Source of the DNA: UBA3064 sp023258775 | GTDB taxonomy: Bacteria; Pseudomonadota; Gammaproteobacteria; Burkholderiales; Burkholderiaceae_E | NCBI GenBank assembly: GCA_044355655.1 | Contig: JBIKXS010000011.1 | Location: 18,466-82,465, forward strand | DNA length: 64,000 nucleotides | Reading direction: 5' to 3' | Shown here: positions 1-8,347 of the stretch, piece by piece | How the letters are laid out: the number at the start of each line of letters is the position of its first letter | Numbering within the stretch: the first letter of the stretch is position 1 | The notes under the pieces: generated by a model | Told to the model about the DNA's origin: nothing | The model's database searches: none | What the model saw: the letters and a program-made list of their open reading frames with translations, nothing else | Translations under genes and position numbers: made by a program

Positions 1-869
1 TCGAGCATGGCCTTGCGACGATCACCAAAACCAGGGGCCTTAACAGCACAGGTTTTGAGGATACCGCGAATGTTGTTGACTACCAGAGTTGCGAGGGCTT
101 CGCCTTCGACATCTTCGGCAACAATCATCAGCGGACGACCAGCCTTGGCAACGCCTTCAAGCACGGGGAGCAGTTCACGGATGTTCGATACCTTTTTGTC
201 GTAGAGCAGCACAAAGGGATCATCCAACACTGCGATTTGCTTGTCAGGGTTGTTGATGAAGTAAGGCGAAAGGTAGCCGCGGTCAAACTGCATGCCCTCA
301 ACAACATCGAGTTCGTTGTTTAGTGACTTGCCGTCTTCTACGGTGATTACACCCTCTTTGCCGACTTTTTCCATCGCTTCAGCGATGATGCGGCCGATTT
401 CTTCATCGGAGTTGGCCGAAATTGAACCAACCTGAGCGATCTCTTTCGACGTGGTCGAAGGCTTGCTGATTTTTTTGAGTTCTTCGATCAGTGCGGTGAC
501 TGCTTTGTCGATACCGCGCTTGAGGTCCATCGGGTTCATACCCGCTGCGACGAACTTCATGCCTTCGCGAACGATTGCCTGAGCAAGAACGGTCGCGGTG
601 GTGGTGCCATCACCTGCGTTATCGCTGGTCTTGGAAGCAACTTCCTTAACCATTTGTGCGCCCATGTTTTCAAACTTGTCTTTAAGTTCGATTTCTTTTG
701 CTACCGATACACCGTCTTTGGTGACCGTCGGTGCACCAAAGCTGCGCTCAAGAACCACGTTACGGCCCTTGGGGCCAAGCGTAACTTTGACCGCGTTGGC
801 CAGAATGTTCACGCCATTGACCATGCGTGAACGGGCGTCGTCACTAAATAAAACTTGTTTGGCTGCCAT
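1..869 (-). CDS. groL: Chaperonin GroEL, 3' part off the left edge
   Basis: 60-kDa chaperonin subunit that encloses unfolded proteins in an ATP-driven double ring with GroES in the cytoplasm. The first 289 residues are present (ATG at 867-869); the C-terminal half lies outside the window. Visible hallmarks are the N-terminal MAAKQVLFSDDAR, the nucleotide-binding loop LGPKGRN (31-37) and GDGTTT (86-91), whose Asp is the catalytic residue in the family, and the GMNPMDLKRGID stretch around 120. It lies 59 bp downstream of groES on the same strand, the usual groESL order, and should share the CIRCE-controlled promoter upstream of groES. No abnormality is visible in the part seen. Confidence 0.98.
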   Translation of the reverse strand, partial: MAAKQVLFSDDARSRMVNGVNILANAVKVTLGPKGRNVVLERSFGAPTVTKDGVSVAKEIELKDKFENMGAQMVKEVASKTSDNAGDGTTTATVLAQAIVREGMKFVAAGMNPMDLKRGIDKAVTALIEELKKISKPSTTSKEIAQVGSISANSDEEIGRIIAEAMEKVGKEGVITVEDGKSLNNELDVVEGMQFDRGYLSPYFINNPDKQIAVLDDPFVLLYDKKVSNIRELLPVLEGVAKAGRPLMIVAEDVEGEALATLVVNNIRGILKTCAVKAPGFGDRRKAML

Positions 870-928
870 CGTTAATTACTCCAAAAAAATAGAAGATCGT
901 TAGAAATCGGGGCGAAGATCGCGATCGA

Positions 929-1216
929 TTACTCTACGACTGCCATGATGTCTTCTTCGCGCATGACAAGTAGTTCCTCACCATCAACCTTGACGGTTTG
1001 GCCGCTGTACTTGCCAAAGAGCACCTTGTCGCCGGTCTTTACGGCCATGGGACGGACCTTGCCATCCTCCTGGATTTTTCCGTTGCCAACAGCGAGGATC
1101 TCGCCCTGGTCGGGTTTTTCGGCGGCGTTGTCAGGGATGACGATGCCAGAAGAAGTTTTGCGCTCGGTGTCGAGACGCCTAACGATCACGCGATCATGCA
1201 AAGGACGCAGTTTCAT
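929..1216 (-). CDS. groS: Co-chaperonin GroES
   Basis: 10-kDa co-chaperonin that caps the GroEL ring. It is 95 residues, the normal family length, starting MKLRPLHDRVIVRRLD. The mobile loop that contacts GroEL is recognisable around residues 17-34 (TERKTSSGIVIPDNAAEKP), and the roof region GNGKIQEDG follows near 44-52. An AGGAG ribosome-binding site lies about 8 nt before the ATG. It is the first gene of groES-groEL, expressed from the minus-strand promoter at 1331-1359 and expected to be repressed by HrcA at the CIRCE element. Confidence 0.98.
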   Translation of the reverse strand: MKLRPLHDRVIVRRLDTERKTSSGIVIPDNAAEKPDQGEILAVGNGKIQEDGKVRPMAVKTGDKVLFGKYSGQTVKVDGEELLVMREEDIMAVVE

Positions 1217-1304
1217 GCGTATAAGCTCCTATGGGTTGAGACAATAAATGTTTCGAGGTCTAGGTTGAGGGCTCTTGCAAGACCGTCTTTGACCCAGCCG
1301 CTTG

Positions 1305-1331
1305 CTAGCACTCAACCGTTGCGAGTGCTAA
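1305..1331 (-). promoter_or_regulatory. CIRCE operator of groESL (HrcA-binding inverted repeat)
   Basis: On the minus strand the sequence reads TTAGCACTC, nine bases, GAGTGCTAG. It matches the CIRCE consensus TTAGCACTC-N9-GAGTGCTAA except for the last base. It starts at the downstream edge of the -10 box, so a bound HrcA repressor would cover the transcription start. About 88 bp separate it from the groES start codon. Confidence 0.95.
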
Positions 1332-1359
1332 TAATACGGTTGTCAGCGTCGTTTTTCAA
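1331..1359 (-). promoter_or_regulatory. Sigma70-type promoter of groES-groEL
   Basis: On the minus strand a TTGAAA -35 box (1354-1359) is followed after exactly 17 bp by a TATTAT -10 box (1331-1336). The -35 is preceded by C, giving CTTGAAA, which resembles a sigma32 -35, but no CCCCAT-type heat-shock -10 follows. Heat control is therefore more likely through HrcA at the overlapping CIRCE. Confidence 0.8.
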
Positions 1360-1433
1360 GTCTTGACCATGGTGCGTATACGGGGATCAGGCTAGCATTT
1401 GAACTTTCGAGCCATTGCACCCAAGGAGAGGCG

Positions 1434-2516
1434 ATGTACGGACAGGTTATTGAGGCCGCAACACAAGCGGTATGCACAGTCACGCCAATCGAGATCGATT
1501 TGCGCAGTGACACCGTTACTAGGCCAACATTCGGGATGCTGCAAGCAATGGCAGCAGCACCTACTGGGGATGATGTTTTTGGTGATGATCCGAGCATTAA
1601 TCGCTTGCAAGAACGTCTTGCAGCCGATCTTGGATTCGAAACTGGGCTTTTTATGCCAACCGGAACCATGTCAAATCTATGTGCTCTGATGGCCCATTGC
1701 GAACGTGGCGATGAATATCTGGTAGGGCAACTTGCTCATACTTACAAATACGAGGCAGGCGGTGCAGCCGTTTTGGGCAGCATTCAGCCACAACCACTGG
1801 AGCAGGCTGCTGACGGATCGATCGCACTAGAACGCATTTCCTCAGCAATCAAACCTGATGATCCGCACTTTGCTCGTACACGGCTATTGGCGCTTGAAAA
1901 CACCTTTGGCGGGCAGGTGATGTCACAAACTTACATTGAAGCGGCAACATTATTTGCGAGCGAGAGGGGGTTGGCAACCCACCTCGACGGAGCAAGACTT
2001 TTTAACGCCGCTATAGCTCAGGGCATTTCTGCTAGGGAAATTACAAAACATTTCGATTCGGTCTCGGTTTGTCTGTCTAAAGGCTTGGGCGCGCCAGCGG
2101 GTTCGGTTTTGCTTGGTTCAACATCCTTAATGAGCAAGGCGCATCGAATTCGCAAAATGCTTGGTGGTGGGATGCGCCAGGCTGGTGTGCTGGCGGCAGC
2201 GGGTAACTACGCACTTGATTATCACGTCGAGGGACTTGCCGATGACCATCGCCGAGCGAAAGCAATTGGTGAGGCGCTTAAAGCCGTCCCAGGTCTTGAT
2301 GTCAGCGTAGCGACGAATATGGTTTGGGTGTCTCCAGGTAGGAATCCTGCGGGTTTGGATCGACTTGCCAACCACTTGATGACTCATGGCGTTGCGCTAC
2401 TAAACCGGCGACCGCTACGCTTGGTCACTCATCTGGACTTTAGCGATTTAGCGCTCGCTGAGTTTTGCGGCCTAGTTGAAGCGTTTAACCGTGACTTGGC
2501 GTCGAGCTTGACTTGA
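1434..2516 (+). CDS. ltaE: Low-specificity L-threonine aldolase
   Basis: PLP enzyme that cleaves L-threonine or allo-threonine to glycine and acetaldehyde, feeding glycine and C1 metabolism. It is 360 residues. Family landmarks are IDLRSDTVTRPT (21-32), GDDVFGDDPS, the HLDGARLFNA segment (183-192) whose Asp contacts PLP nitrogen, and the Schiff-base lysine K216 in CLSKGLGAP. The protein carries about 20 residues before the usual IDLRSDT start. The chosen ATG has a good AAGGAGAGG site 6-8 nt upstream and no later ATG would preserve the domain. It diverges from groES across a 217-bp region holding the groESL promoter. Confidence 0.93.
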   Translation: MYGQVIEAATQAVCTVTPIEIDLRSDTVTRPTFGMLQAMAAAPTGDDVFGDDPSINRLQERLAADLGFETGLFMPTGTMSNLCALMAHCERGDEYLVGQLAHTYKYEAGGAAVLGSIQPQPLEQAADGSIALERISSAIKPDDPHFARTRLLALENTFGGQVMSQTYIEAATLFASERGLATHLDGARLFNAAIAQGISAREITKHFDSVSVCLSKGLGAPAGSVLLGSTSLMSKAHRIRKMLGGGMRQAGVLAAAGNYALDYHVEGLADDHRRAKAIGEALKAVPGLDVSVATNMVWVSPGRNPAGLDRLANHLMTHGVALLNRRPLRLVTHLDFSDLALAEFCGLVEAFNRDLASSLT

Positions 2517-2603
2517 TATCCAGATGGAACGACCGTACATTCACTTGATTCGACCTTTTGTCGTGAACCAAAAAGGCTGAAGCAGCCTGTTCAGGAGTTT
2601 GCT

Positions 2604-3065
2604 ATGTACAAGCACTTTCTTATTCCAACCGACGGATCAGAACCTTCTGAGGCCGCAGTCGACGCTGCGCTCAATCTCGCCGCAGAAACTGGCGCGAAGG
2701 TGCTTGCGTTGAATATCCAAATGCCTTTTGTCCCGCCTGCCTTTGCCGAAATGCCTATTGCTGCGCCCTTCACCGATGCTGAATATGAAAAGGCTGTCGT
2801 GCAAGCTTCAGAACGGCTGCTTGCCTCGGTCAAGGCGCGGGCTGATGACTTGCAGGTTGATTGCAAAACCCTTACAAAGCTTGATACCAGCGTCTGGGAG
2901 ACGATCATCGATGTCGCTGAGGACGAGGCCTGCGATCTAATTTTTATGGCCTCGCACGGACGCAAGGGCCTTGCTGCATTGCTTTTGGGAAGCGAGACCC
3001 AAAAGGTGCTCACTCACAGTGGTGTGCCTGTTCTCGTTCACCGAAGACCCCAGGATGCCGATTGA
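2604..3065 (+). CDS. UspA-family universal stress protein
   Basis: Single-domain Usp protein of 153 residues, a cytoplasmic nucleotide-binding alpha/beta fold associated with stress and growth arrest. It opens MYKHFLIPTDGSEPSEAAVDAA, the standard first strand with the adenine-contacting Asp. Near the C-terminus it has SHG-x9-GS (SHGRKGLAALLLGS) followed by VPVLVHR. The ATP motif is normally G-x2-G-x9-G(S/T); the first Gly is Ala here (MASHG), a common mild variant. A CAGGAG site precedes the ATG by 6 nt. It stands alone, 87 bp after ltaE, and ends beside an imperfect repeat array facing the convergent SDR gene. Confidence 0.93.
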   Translation: MYKHFLIPTDGSEPSEAAVDAALNLAAETGAKVLALNIQMPFVPPAFAEMPIAAPFTDAEYEKAVVQASERLLASVKARADDLQVDCKTLTKLDTSVWETIIDVAEDEACDLIFMASHGRKGLAALLLGSETQKVLTHSGVPVLVHRRPQDAD

Positions 3066-3087
3066 GGCGAAAGCGAGCGGCATAAAT

Positions 3088-3187
3088 CCAATATCAGTGG
3101 GATCGGTTGAAAGTCCGTAGAGCAGGGCCCAATGTCAGTGGGATCGGTCCAAAGTCCGAAGATCCAACGTCCAGCGGATCGAGTCTG
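3088..3187. repeat. Imperfect direct repeats between two convergent genes
   Basis: Two 33-nt copies at 3088-3120 and 3129-3161 share the core CAGTGGGATCGGT and AAAGTCCG, with five mismatches by eye. A third, decayed and shortened copy lies at about 3164-3187. Start-to-start spacings are 41 and 35 nt. The array fills the gap between the convergent uspA-like gene and the SDR gene. No T-run terminator is visible. Confidence 0.7.
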
Positions 3188-3192
3188 GCAGT

Positions 3193-4026
3193 TTAATCTG
3201 GCTGGGGCACGGTGTAATTCAACGCCATCCGACCACCGTCGGGGTAAATAATCTGCCCGGTCAAGTAAGACGCTTGCTCACTCATCAAGAATGACGCAAC
3301 CTGAGCTACTTCATCAGGTTCGCCAAGTCGCAAAAGTGGCGTTCGCGAAAGAATCTTGCGTTTCGCTTGTTCGGATTGCATCACTGCTTTACGAGCTAAC
3401 TCAGTGGCGATCGTTCCCGGGCCAACGGCATTGACCCGGATGCCGTGTTCAGCGAGCGACATAGCGCTCACGCGGGTGAGTTGATTGACGCCGCCTTTTG
3501 ACACCGCATAAGGCAACTGATCGGGGATCGCCAATAGCGCATTGACACTTGACATATTGACAATGGCGCCCTGTATCCCTTCGGCGACCATGTGCATCGC
3601 AATGACCTGGCTGAAAATGAAATAACTGCGCAAATTCACATTCAGGACACGATCAAAGTCCTCGTCCTTAAGCTCGAGGAAGTGGCAGCCGTGGATAATC
3701 CCGGCATTGTTCAATAATCCGTCGACCCGACCCCAAAGCCTTATCCCCATGGCTAACGCTGCCTTCGCTGTTGATCGATCCGCGACATCGGCCTGCAACC
3801 ATTCAATGTTTGACGCCACTTGATAAGGATCAGGTTCCATGTTTACGAGACGTTTGGATTCACCATCTTCTTGTGCTAAATCTTCGGACGCACGATCAAG
3901 GTCTGGTGCCTCTTGCTTGTCCACAACTAAAACCTTTGCCCCCTCGCTTGCAAAACGAAGCGCACAGGCGAGACCGATACCTTGGGCTCCGCCCGTCACG
4001 ATGATGTGGCGATTGTTGAGTCGCAT
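3193..4026 (-). CDS. Short-chain dehydrogenase/reductase (SDR), substrate unknown
   Basis: Classical NAD(P)-dependent SDR of 277 residues. It shows the glycine motif TGGAQGIG (11-18), NNAG (106-109), the catalytic triad Ser160, Tyr173 and Lys177 (YAVSK), and a C-terminal GQIIYPDGGRMA typical of sugar or polyol dehydrogenases. About 30 extra residues lie between beta2 and beta3 (around 38-73), making it longer than the usual 250. The ATG at 4024-4026 was chosen because AAGGAAA precedes it and the Rossmann fold begins at once; upstream in-frame Met codons add a non-homologous leader. It diverges from dacB with only 22 bp between start codons. Substrate cannot be assigned. Confidence 0.9.
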   Translation of the reverse strand: MRLNNRHIIVTGGAQGIGLACALRFASEGAKVLVVDKQEAPDLDRASEDLAQEDGESKRLVNMEPDPYQVASNIEWLQADVADRSTAKAALAMGIRLWGRVDGLLNNAGIIHGCHFLELKDEDFDRVLNVNLRSYFIFSQVIAMHMVAEGIQGAIVNMSSVNALLAIPDQLPYAVSKGGVNQLTRVSAMSLAEHGIRVNAVGPGTIATELARKAVMQSEQAKRKILSRTPLLRLGEPDEVAQVASFLMSEQASYLTGQIIYPDGGRMALNYTVPQPD

Positions 4027-4048
4027 GCTAAGTTTCCTTTTGACTTTG

Positions 4049-5557
4049 ATGAGATCTTCTCGAAGTTTGCATGTCTTAGCAGCTTCGATCATGGTTGGCA
4101 TTTTGACTGTGGCAAAGGCGCAGACACAAGATGCGGCGCTCGCTCAATGGTTTGACCATGTCGAAAAGAGCTTGCAATTGCCTCGCTCAGCCATTGGTTT
4201 AGTGCTTGAACCGATCGAAGCATCAAACGAAGCAGGGCAATCGGGTGCGCTTTCCGGGCAACACCGTTTTCCAGGGCATCAGCGTTTGTCAGCGCAAAGG
4301 CCACCGCTTCGTTGGGCACACCGTGCCGATGAAGCGATGAACCCTGCATCGACCATGAAACTTTTGACCAGCTTCGCAGCTTTGCAACTGCTTGGGCCGG
4401 ATTTTCGCTGGAAAACCAGTTGGCGGGCAACGAGCAAACCGATTGCCGGTGTCTTACACGGTGATTTGGTCTTGCGTGGAAGTGGTGACCCAAAACTCTT
4501 GATCGAAGACTTGCGAAGCATGCTTGCCGCGCTGAGAGCTGCAGGTTTGAACGAGATTCAAGGCGACTTGTTGCTTGATGCTTCACTTTATGCAGGCGAA
4601 GTGTCGCAAGTTACACCGATTGATGGCGAGTGGCAGCAACCCTATAACGTTGCGCCAATCGCAACAGATATGAATTTCAGATCAGTCAAGTTGATCTGGG
4701 GCGGTGGCCAAAAACCCAGTCTTGATCCACCGCTTCACGATCTAGAACTTATTGACCGGCTGCGAAAGCCCCAGGGGACTTGCCGGGATGCGACGCTTTC
4801 TTTTCACTTTGATCCTGAATTCACTGCAAACGCGAGAAAACTTGTCCTGGAGGGCAATTGGCCAACTGCTTGCGGTCGAGGAGAACGTTATATTGCCTAC
4901 CCCGAAACTGTCGAGTTCGCCGAACGCCTGTTTCGCGCCGCCTGGCTTGAACAGGGTGGCAGCTGGCTTGGTCACGCCCGACGCGCCGACGGCGCGGCCG
5001 CCCTTGCGCCAGTTGAGCTGCTGTTATGGACATCAAGCAATTCGCTGCTTGATGTCGTGATGGACGTCAACAAGCTCAGCAACAACTTGCTTTCGAGACA
5101 TTTGTGGTTGCAATTGTCGGCGCAGGGATTAGTGCCTGCCACCGTGCAAGCGTCGTGGGAAAGGTTGCGCCTTTGGCTTCAGAGCCAGCATGTGTTCTTG
5201 TCGTCATTAGTGATTGAAAACGGCTCGGGCTTGTCGCGGCATGAACGACTTAGTCCAAGGGATCTAAGCAAGATTCTTCAACTCGCCCAGCGCTTACCAA
5301 TGGCAACGATGTTTCGGGATAGCCTTCCGGTGGCAGGTATTGACGGTACGATGAAGCGACGCTTGAGCGAGCCAGGTTTTCGTGGTCACTTGTGGCTCAA
5401 AACCGGCACGCTCAACCAAGTCCGCTCCCTTGCGGGTTATATCGAAGCTCGGAGCGGCCAGCGTTATAGTTTCAGCCTTATGATCAACCACCCGAAAGCG
5501 CCGGCAGCGAGACAGGCTGTTGACAACCTTCTACGCGTTATTGTGGCAACCGGGTAA
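4049..5557 (+). CDS. dacB: D-alanyl-D-alanine carboxypeptidase/endopeptidase (PBP4, peptidase S13)
   Basis: Periplasmic penicillin-binding protein that trims or hydrolyses peptidoglycan cross-links. From the ATG at 4049 it is 502 residues with a signal peptide (hydrophobic core about 8-21, likely cleavage after AKA-24). All three active-site motifs are present: STMK (Ser101, Lys104), SNN (344-346) and KTG (451-453). The long insert between the first two motifs is the S13 hallmark. The start is uncertain: an in-frame ATG at 4025 adds eight hydrophobic residues and overlaps the divergent SDR start codon, and neither has a strong ribosome-binding site. Confidence 0.92.
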   Translation: MRSSRSLHVLAASIMVGILTVAKAQTQDAALAQWFDHVEKSLQLPRSAIGLVLEPIEASNEAGQSGALSGQHRFPGHQRLSAQRPPLRWAHRADEAMNPASTMKLLTSFAALQLLGPDFRWKTSWRATSKPIAGVLHGDLVLRGSGDPKLLIEDLRSMLAALRAAGLNEIQGDLLLDASLYAGEVSQVTPIDGEWQQPYNVAPIATDMNFRSVKLIWGGGQKPSLDPPLHDLELIDRLRKPQGTCRDATLSFHFDPEFTANARKLVLEGNWPTACGRGERYIAYPETVEFAERLFRAAWLEQGGSWLGHARRADGAAALAPVELLLWTSSNSLLDVVMDVNKLSNNLLSRHLWLQLSAQGLVPATVQASWERLRLWLQSQHVFLSSLVIENGSGLSRHERLSPRDLSKILQLAQRLPMATMFRDSLPVAGIDGTMKRRLSEPGFRGHLWLKTGTLNQVRSLAGYIEARSGQRYSFSLMINHPKAPAARQAVDNLLRVIVATG

Positions 5558-5583
5558 GCCTAGTAGCTTAGCGATTGCGCGGT

Positions 5584-5665
5584 GCTGGGCTTAGGCAGTG
5601 GTTCTGCGCTGGACTAAGGAAGTGGTCAGGCGCTGGACTAAGCAGTGGCTGGGACTTAGGCAGTG
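5584..5665. repeat. Four imperfect tandem copies containing the ubiD stop codon
   Basis: On the plus strand, units resembling GCTGGACTTAGGCAGTGG start at 5584, 5608, 5632 and 5648 (spacings 24, 24 and 16). The last copy holds the final codons and TAA stop of ubiD, read on the minus strand as ATC ACT GCC TAA. The copy at 5584 matches it over CTTAGGCAGTG-TTC with one mismatch in 15. Every copy carries a stop-like TTA or CTA. The array fills the dacB/ubiD convergent junction. Confidence 0.75.
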
Positions 5666-7233
5666 ATTCCGAGCCCGTTCAATACATTTGCCATTTTTTG
5701 ACGCACAGCTGCATCCATGCTGATGGGTTGGCCCCACTCGCGTTGGGTCTCCCCAGGCCATTTATTTGTGGCGTCAAGTCCCATTTTGGATCCGAGGCCT
5801 GAAACTGGCGATGCAAAATCCAAATAGTCGATCGGCGTATGGTCGACCAGCAAGGTGTCGCGACTTGGATCAACCCGGGTTGTGATGGCCCAAATAACTT
5901 CGGTCCATTGCCGGATATCCACATCATCGTCAACCACGACGATGAACTTGGTGTACATGAACTGGCGCAAAAAACTCCAAAGCCCAAACATCACCCGCTT
6001 TGCGTGCCCTGGATACTGTTTTCGAATTGAAACAATCGCCAGCCTGTAGGAACAACCCTCTGCGGGTAGATAAAAGTCACTAATCTCGGGAAACTGTCTT
6101 TGCAGAATTGGAACAAAAACTTCGTTGAGCGCAAGCCCGAGGATTGCAGGTTCGTCGGGTGGTTTGCCTGTGTATGTGCTGTGATAAATCGCATCATCAC
6201 GCATCGTGATCCGATCAACAGTGAAGACAGGGAACCAATCCTTTTCGTTATAATAACCTGTATGATCGCCAAAGGGACCCTCGGGAGCCGTCTCCCAGCC
6301 TGTTTTTGCAGCTTGCGGTAGCGCATCAGTAAAGCCAAGCAGGCGTGCATTCGCTTCGGTTCTAGTCCCGTCAGGGTCTGGGTTCAGGCATCCCTCCAGA
6401 ACGATTTCCGCGTTCGCTGGTACTTGTAAATCGGAGCCGATACAAGCAGTGAGCTCGGTTCTTGAGCCACGCAATAGACCGGCAAACTGATACTCGGACA
6501 AGCTATCTGGAACCGGGGTGACGGCGCCCAGAATCGTTGCGGGGTCGCAGCCGAGCACCGTGGCAATAGGAAAGGGTACGCCAGGCTTCGCTCGCGCGTG
6601 TTCGCGAAAATCCAGAGCCCCGCCTCGATGCGCAAGCCAGCGCATGATCGTTTTATTCTTTGCGATCACTTGCTGCCTGTAGATCCCAAGGTTTTGGCGT
6701 TTCTTACCAGGACCTCGGGTCACGACTAAACCCCATGTAATTAGCGGTGCTGCGTCGCCGGGCCAGCAGTGTTGAATCGGAAATCGACCCAGATCAACCT
6801 CATTACCTTCCAGGCGATTGCCTTGGCAGAGTGCTCTGCTTATAACTTTGGGCGTCATGCTCCAGACTTGTTTGAGCATCGGAATCTTGTCCCAAGCGTC
6901 CTTGAGCCCTCGAGGTGGTTCCGGCTCTTTAAGCAAGGATAAAACCCTGCCTATCTCGCGCAAGGCAGAGGGCTCAGAGGCACCCATGCCTAGCGCAACG
7001 CGGCGAGTTGTACCAAACAAATTGACAAGCGCTTGATGTGAGCTTCTCAGGCCTGCAAGTGTTGGATTTTCAATCAGTAAGGCAGGCCCACCTCGCTTGA
7101 GACAATCATCGGCAAGTGCTGTCATTTCAAGCTCGGTTGCAATCGCTGTCTTGACGCGTTGCAACTCACCGAGTTCAGCCAGTTGCGAAATGAAGTCTCG
7201 TAAGTCGGTGTATTGACGAGATTTATCAAACAT
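5656..7233 (-). CDS. ubiD: 4-hydroxy-3-polyprenylbenzoate decarboxylase (UbiD family)
   Basis: Prenylated-FMN-dependent decarboxylase of ubiquinone synthesis. It is 525 residues, slightly longer than E. coli UbiD (about 497). Conserved segments include NLGIYRQQ (181-188, with the substrate/cofactor Arg), the AHRGGALDFREH region (201-212), EIVLEG (276-281) and GPFGDHTGYYNE (319-330). About 30 extra residues between VLEG and GPFGDHTGYY account for the added length. UbiD needs prFMN made by UbiX, which is not in this window. The gene stands alone, and its 3' end is tandemly repeated downstream. Confidence 0.95.
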   Translation of the reverse strand: MFDKSRQYTDLRDFISQLAELGELQRVKTAIATELEMTALADDCLKRGGPALLIENPTLAGLRSSHQALVNLFGTTRRVALGMGASEPSALREIGRVLSLLKEPEPPRGLKDAWDKIPMLKQVWSMTPKVISRALCQGNRLEGNEVDLGRFPIQHCWPGDAAPLITWGLVVTRGPGKKRQNLGIYRQQVIAKNKTIMRWLAHRGGALDFREHARAKPGVPFPIATVLGCDPATILGAVTPVPDSLSEYQFAGLLRGSRTELTACIGSDLQVPANAEIVLEGCLNPDPDGTRTEANARLLGFTDALPQAAKTGWETAPEGPFGDHTGYYNEKDWFPVFTVDRITMRDDAIYHSTYTGKPPDEPAILGLALNEVFVPILQRQFPEISDFYLPAEGCSYRLAIVSIRKQYPGHAKRVMFGLWSFLRQFMYTKFIVVVDDDVDIRQWTEVIWAITTRVDPSRDTLLVDHTPIDYLDFASPVSGLGSKMGLDATNKWPGETQREWGQPISMDAAVRQKMANVLNGLGITA

Positions 7234-7312
7234 CTTTTCACTTACTCATTCGTATTCATCGGGTTGGAATAACCTTTGGTCGACCTTTGTTGACCGCTCA
7301 GCTTGTAAAATC

Positions 7313-8290
7313 ATGAGGTTTGAGGTCAAAGCAAGGCGCTTTGACCTCCTATTGTCCAAGAGGGCATCGTCTCTGTACTTCCAGAATCGGTTATGCTGCA
7401 TCGCAACAATGGATAAAACTTTACAAATGAGATCTAGTTCTTACGCAGAACCCAGCCTTAGGCCTGAACAAAGGTTCTGCACCGCATCCGTCAGGACATC
7501 TTGCGGTACATCCATCATTGCGCCCAGAGCAACAGATCTTAATGCAGCATACAGGCAGGATGGCTCGAAACAAGCAAGATGGCATTGGACCGGCGTAGAG
7601 TTTTGCCGTGCTGTAGTTTTCGCTCTCGTGCTTGCGGTCGCCTGGCGACATGGGCTGTCTCAATCGCCCTGGGCTATAGCCTTTAAGGAAGTCGCCGATA
7701 CAACGGCTGTGACGCCCCCGCAGGTGTCTAAGGCAGTTGACACCCAGCCACTGGGGGGCGTTGTACCAAGCCCGTCTGCCATGCCCGGCTTAGTGGTAGA
7801 ACAGGGAAAGCCGTTATCGATAAGCCCTGAGCATATAAGCCCTGAGCAACGCCGGCTGGTTGATTTCATCACCCAACGCTATCGAGCGGCTTCAGACCTC
7901 GTGCACGAAATCGTCAGCGAAACTTATGCTATTGCGAGAGAGCATAAAATCGATCCGCTATTGATTCTGGCGATGGTCGCGGTTGAATCACAATTTGATC
8001 CCTTTGCTCAAAGTCCTCGGGGTGCACAAGGGCTGATGCAAATTCTCACGAGAGTTCATACGGCAAAGTTCGAACAATTGGGCGGGGTCTCTGCGGTGTT
8101 TGACCCCGTAACGAACTTACGGGTTGGTGTTGGGATTCTTAAAGAATACTTGAGTCGCGATGCAAACATCGAGCAGGCGCTAAAGACTTATGTTGGTGCG
8201 GCAAATTTGCCAAGCGATCACGGGTATGGTCAGCGTGTCATGCTTGCTCGAAGCAAACTCGAAGAAGCTGCGAAGGCACCCGGTCGCTAA
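7313..8290 (+). CDS. Lytic transglycosylase, SLT domain, membrane-anchored
   Basis: Peptidoglycan lyase of the SLT/MltE-like type that cleaves MurNAc-GlcNAc bonds with formation of 1,6-anhydro ends. The longest reading is 325 residues. A single hydrophobic segment near 98-113 acts as signal anchor or signal peptide. The catalytic domain occupies about 195-320, with the catalytic Glu225 in AVESQFDP and the GAQGLMQI motif (237-244). The roughly 95 residues before the membrane segment look non-conserved, so the true start may be a later ATG (7409 or 7427); no start has a convincing ribosome-binding site. Confidence 0.85.
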   Translation: MRFEVKARRFDLLLSKRASSLYFQNRLCCIATMDKTLQMRSSSYAEPSLRPEQRFCTASVRTSCGTSIIAPRATDLNAAYRQDGSKQARWHWTGVEFCRAVVFALVLAVAWRHGLSQSPWAIAFKEVADTTAVTPPQVSKAVDTQPLGGVVPSPSAMPGLVVEQGKPLSISPEHISPEQRRLVDFITQRYRAASDLVHEIVSETYAIAREHKIDPLLILAMVAVESQFDPFAQSPRGAQGLMQILTRVHTAKFEQLGGVSAVFDPVTNLRVGVGILKEYLSRDANIEQALKTYVGAANLPSDHGYGQRVMLARSKLEEAAKAPGR

Positions 8291-8347
8291 TAGTGGCCTA
8301 AGGATCGATTGATCCCAGCAAACCGGCACGCGCTTTACACCAAGCGC

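Noticed and set aside
1331..1360. Sigma32 heat-shock promoter for groESL
   Set aside because: The -35 CTTGAAA fits, but the -10 is TATTAT at 17 bp and no CCCCAT-like element is present; sigma70 plus CIRCE explains it better.
3839..4048. Long N-terminal extension of DacB
   Set aside because: It overlaps the SDR gene on the other strand, has no signal peptide at its start, and conserved sequence begins only after the later Met codons.
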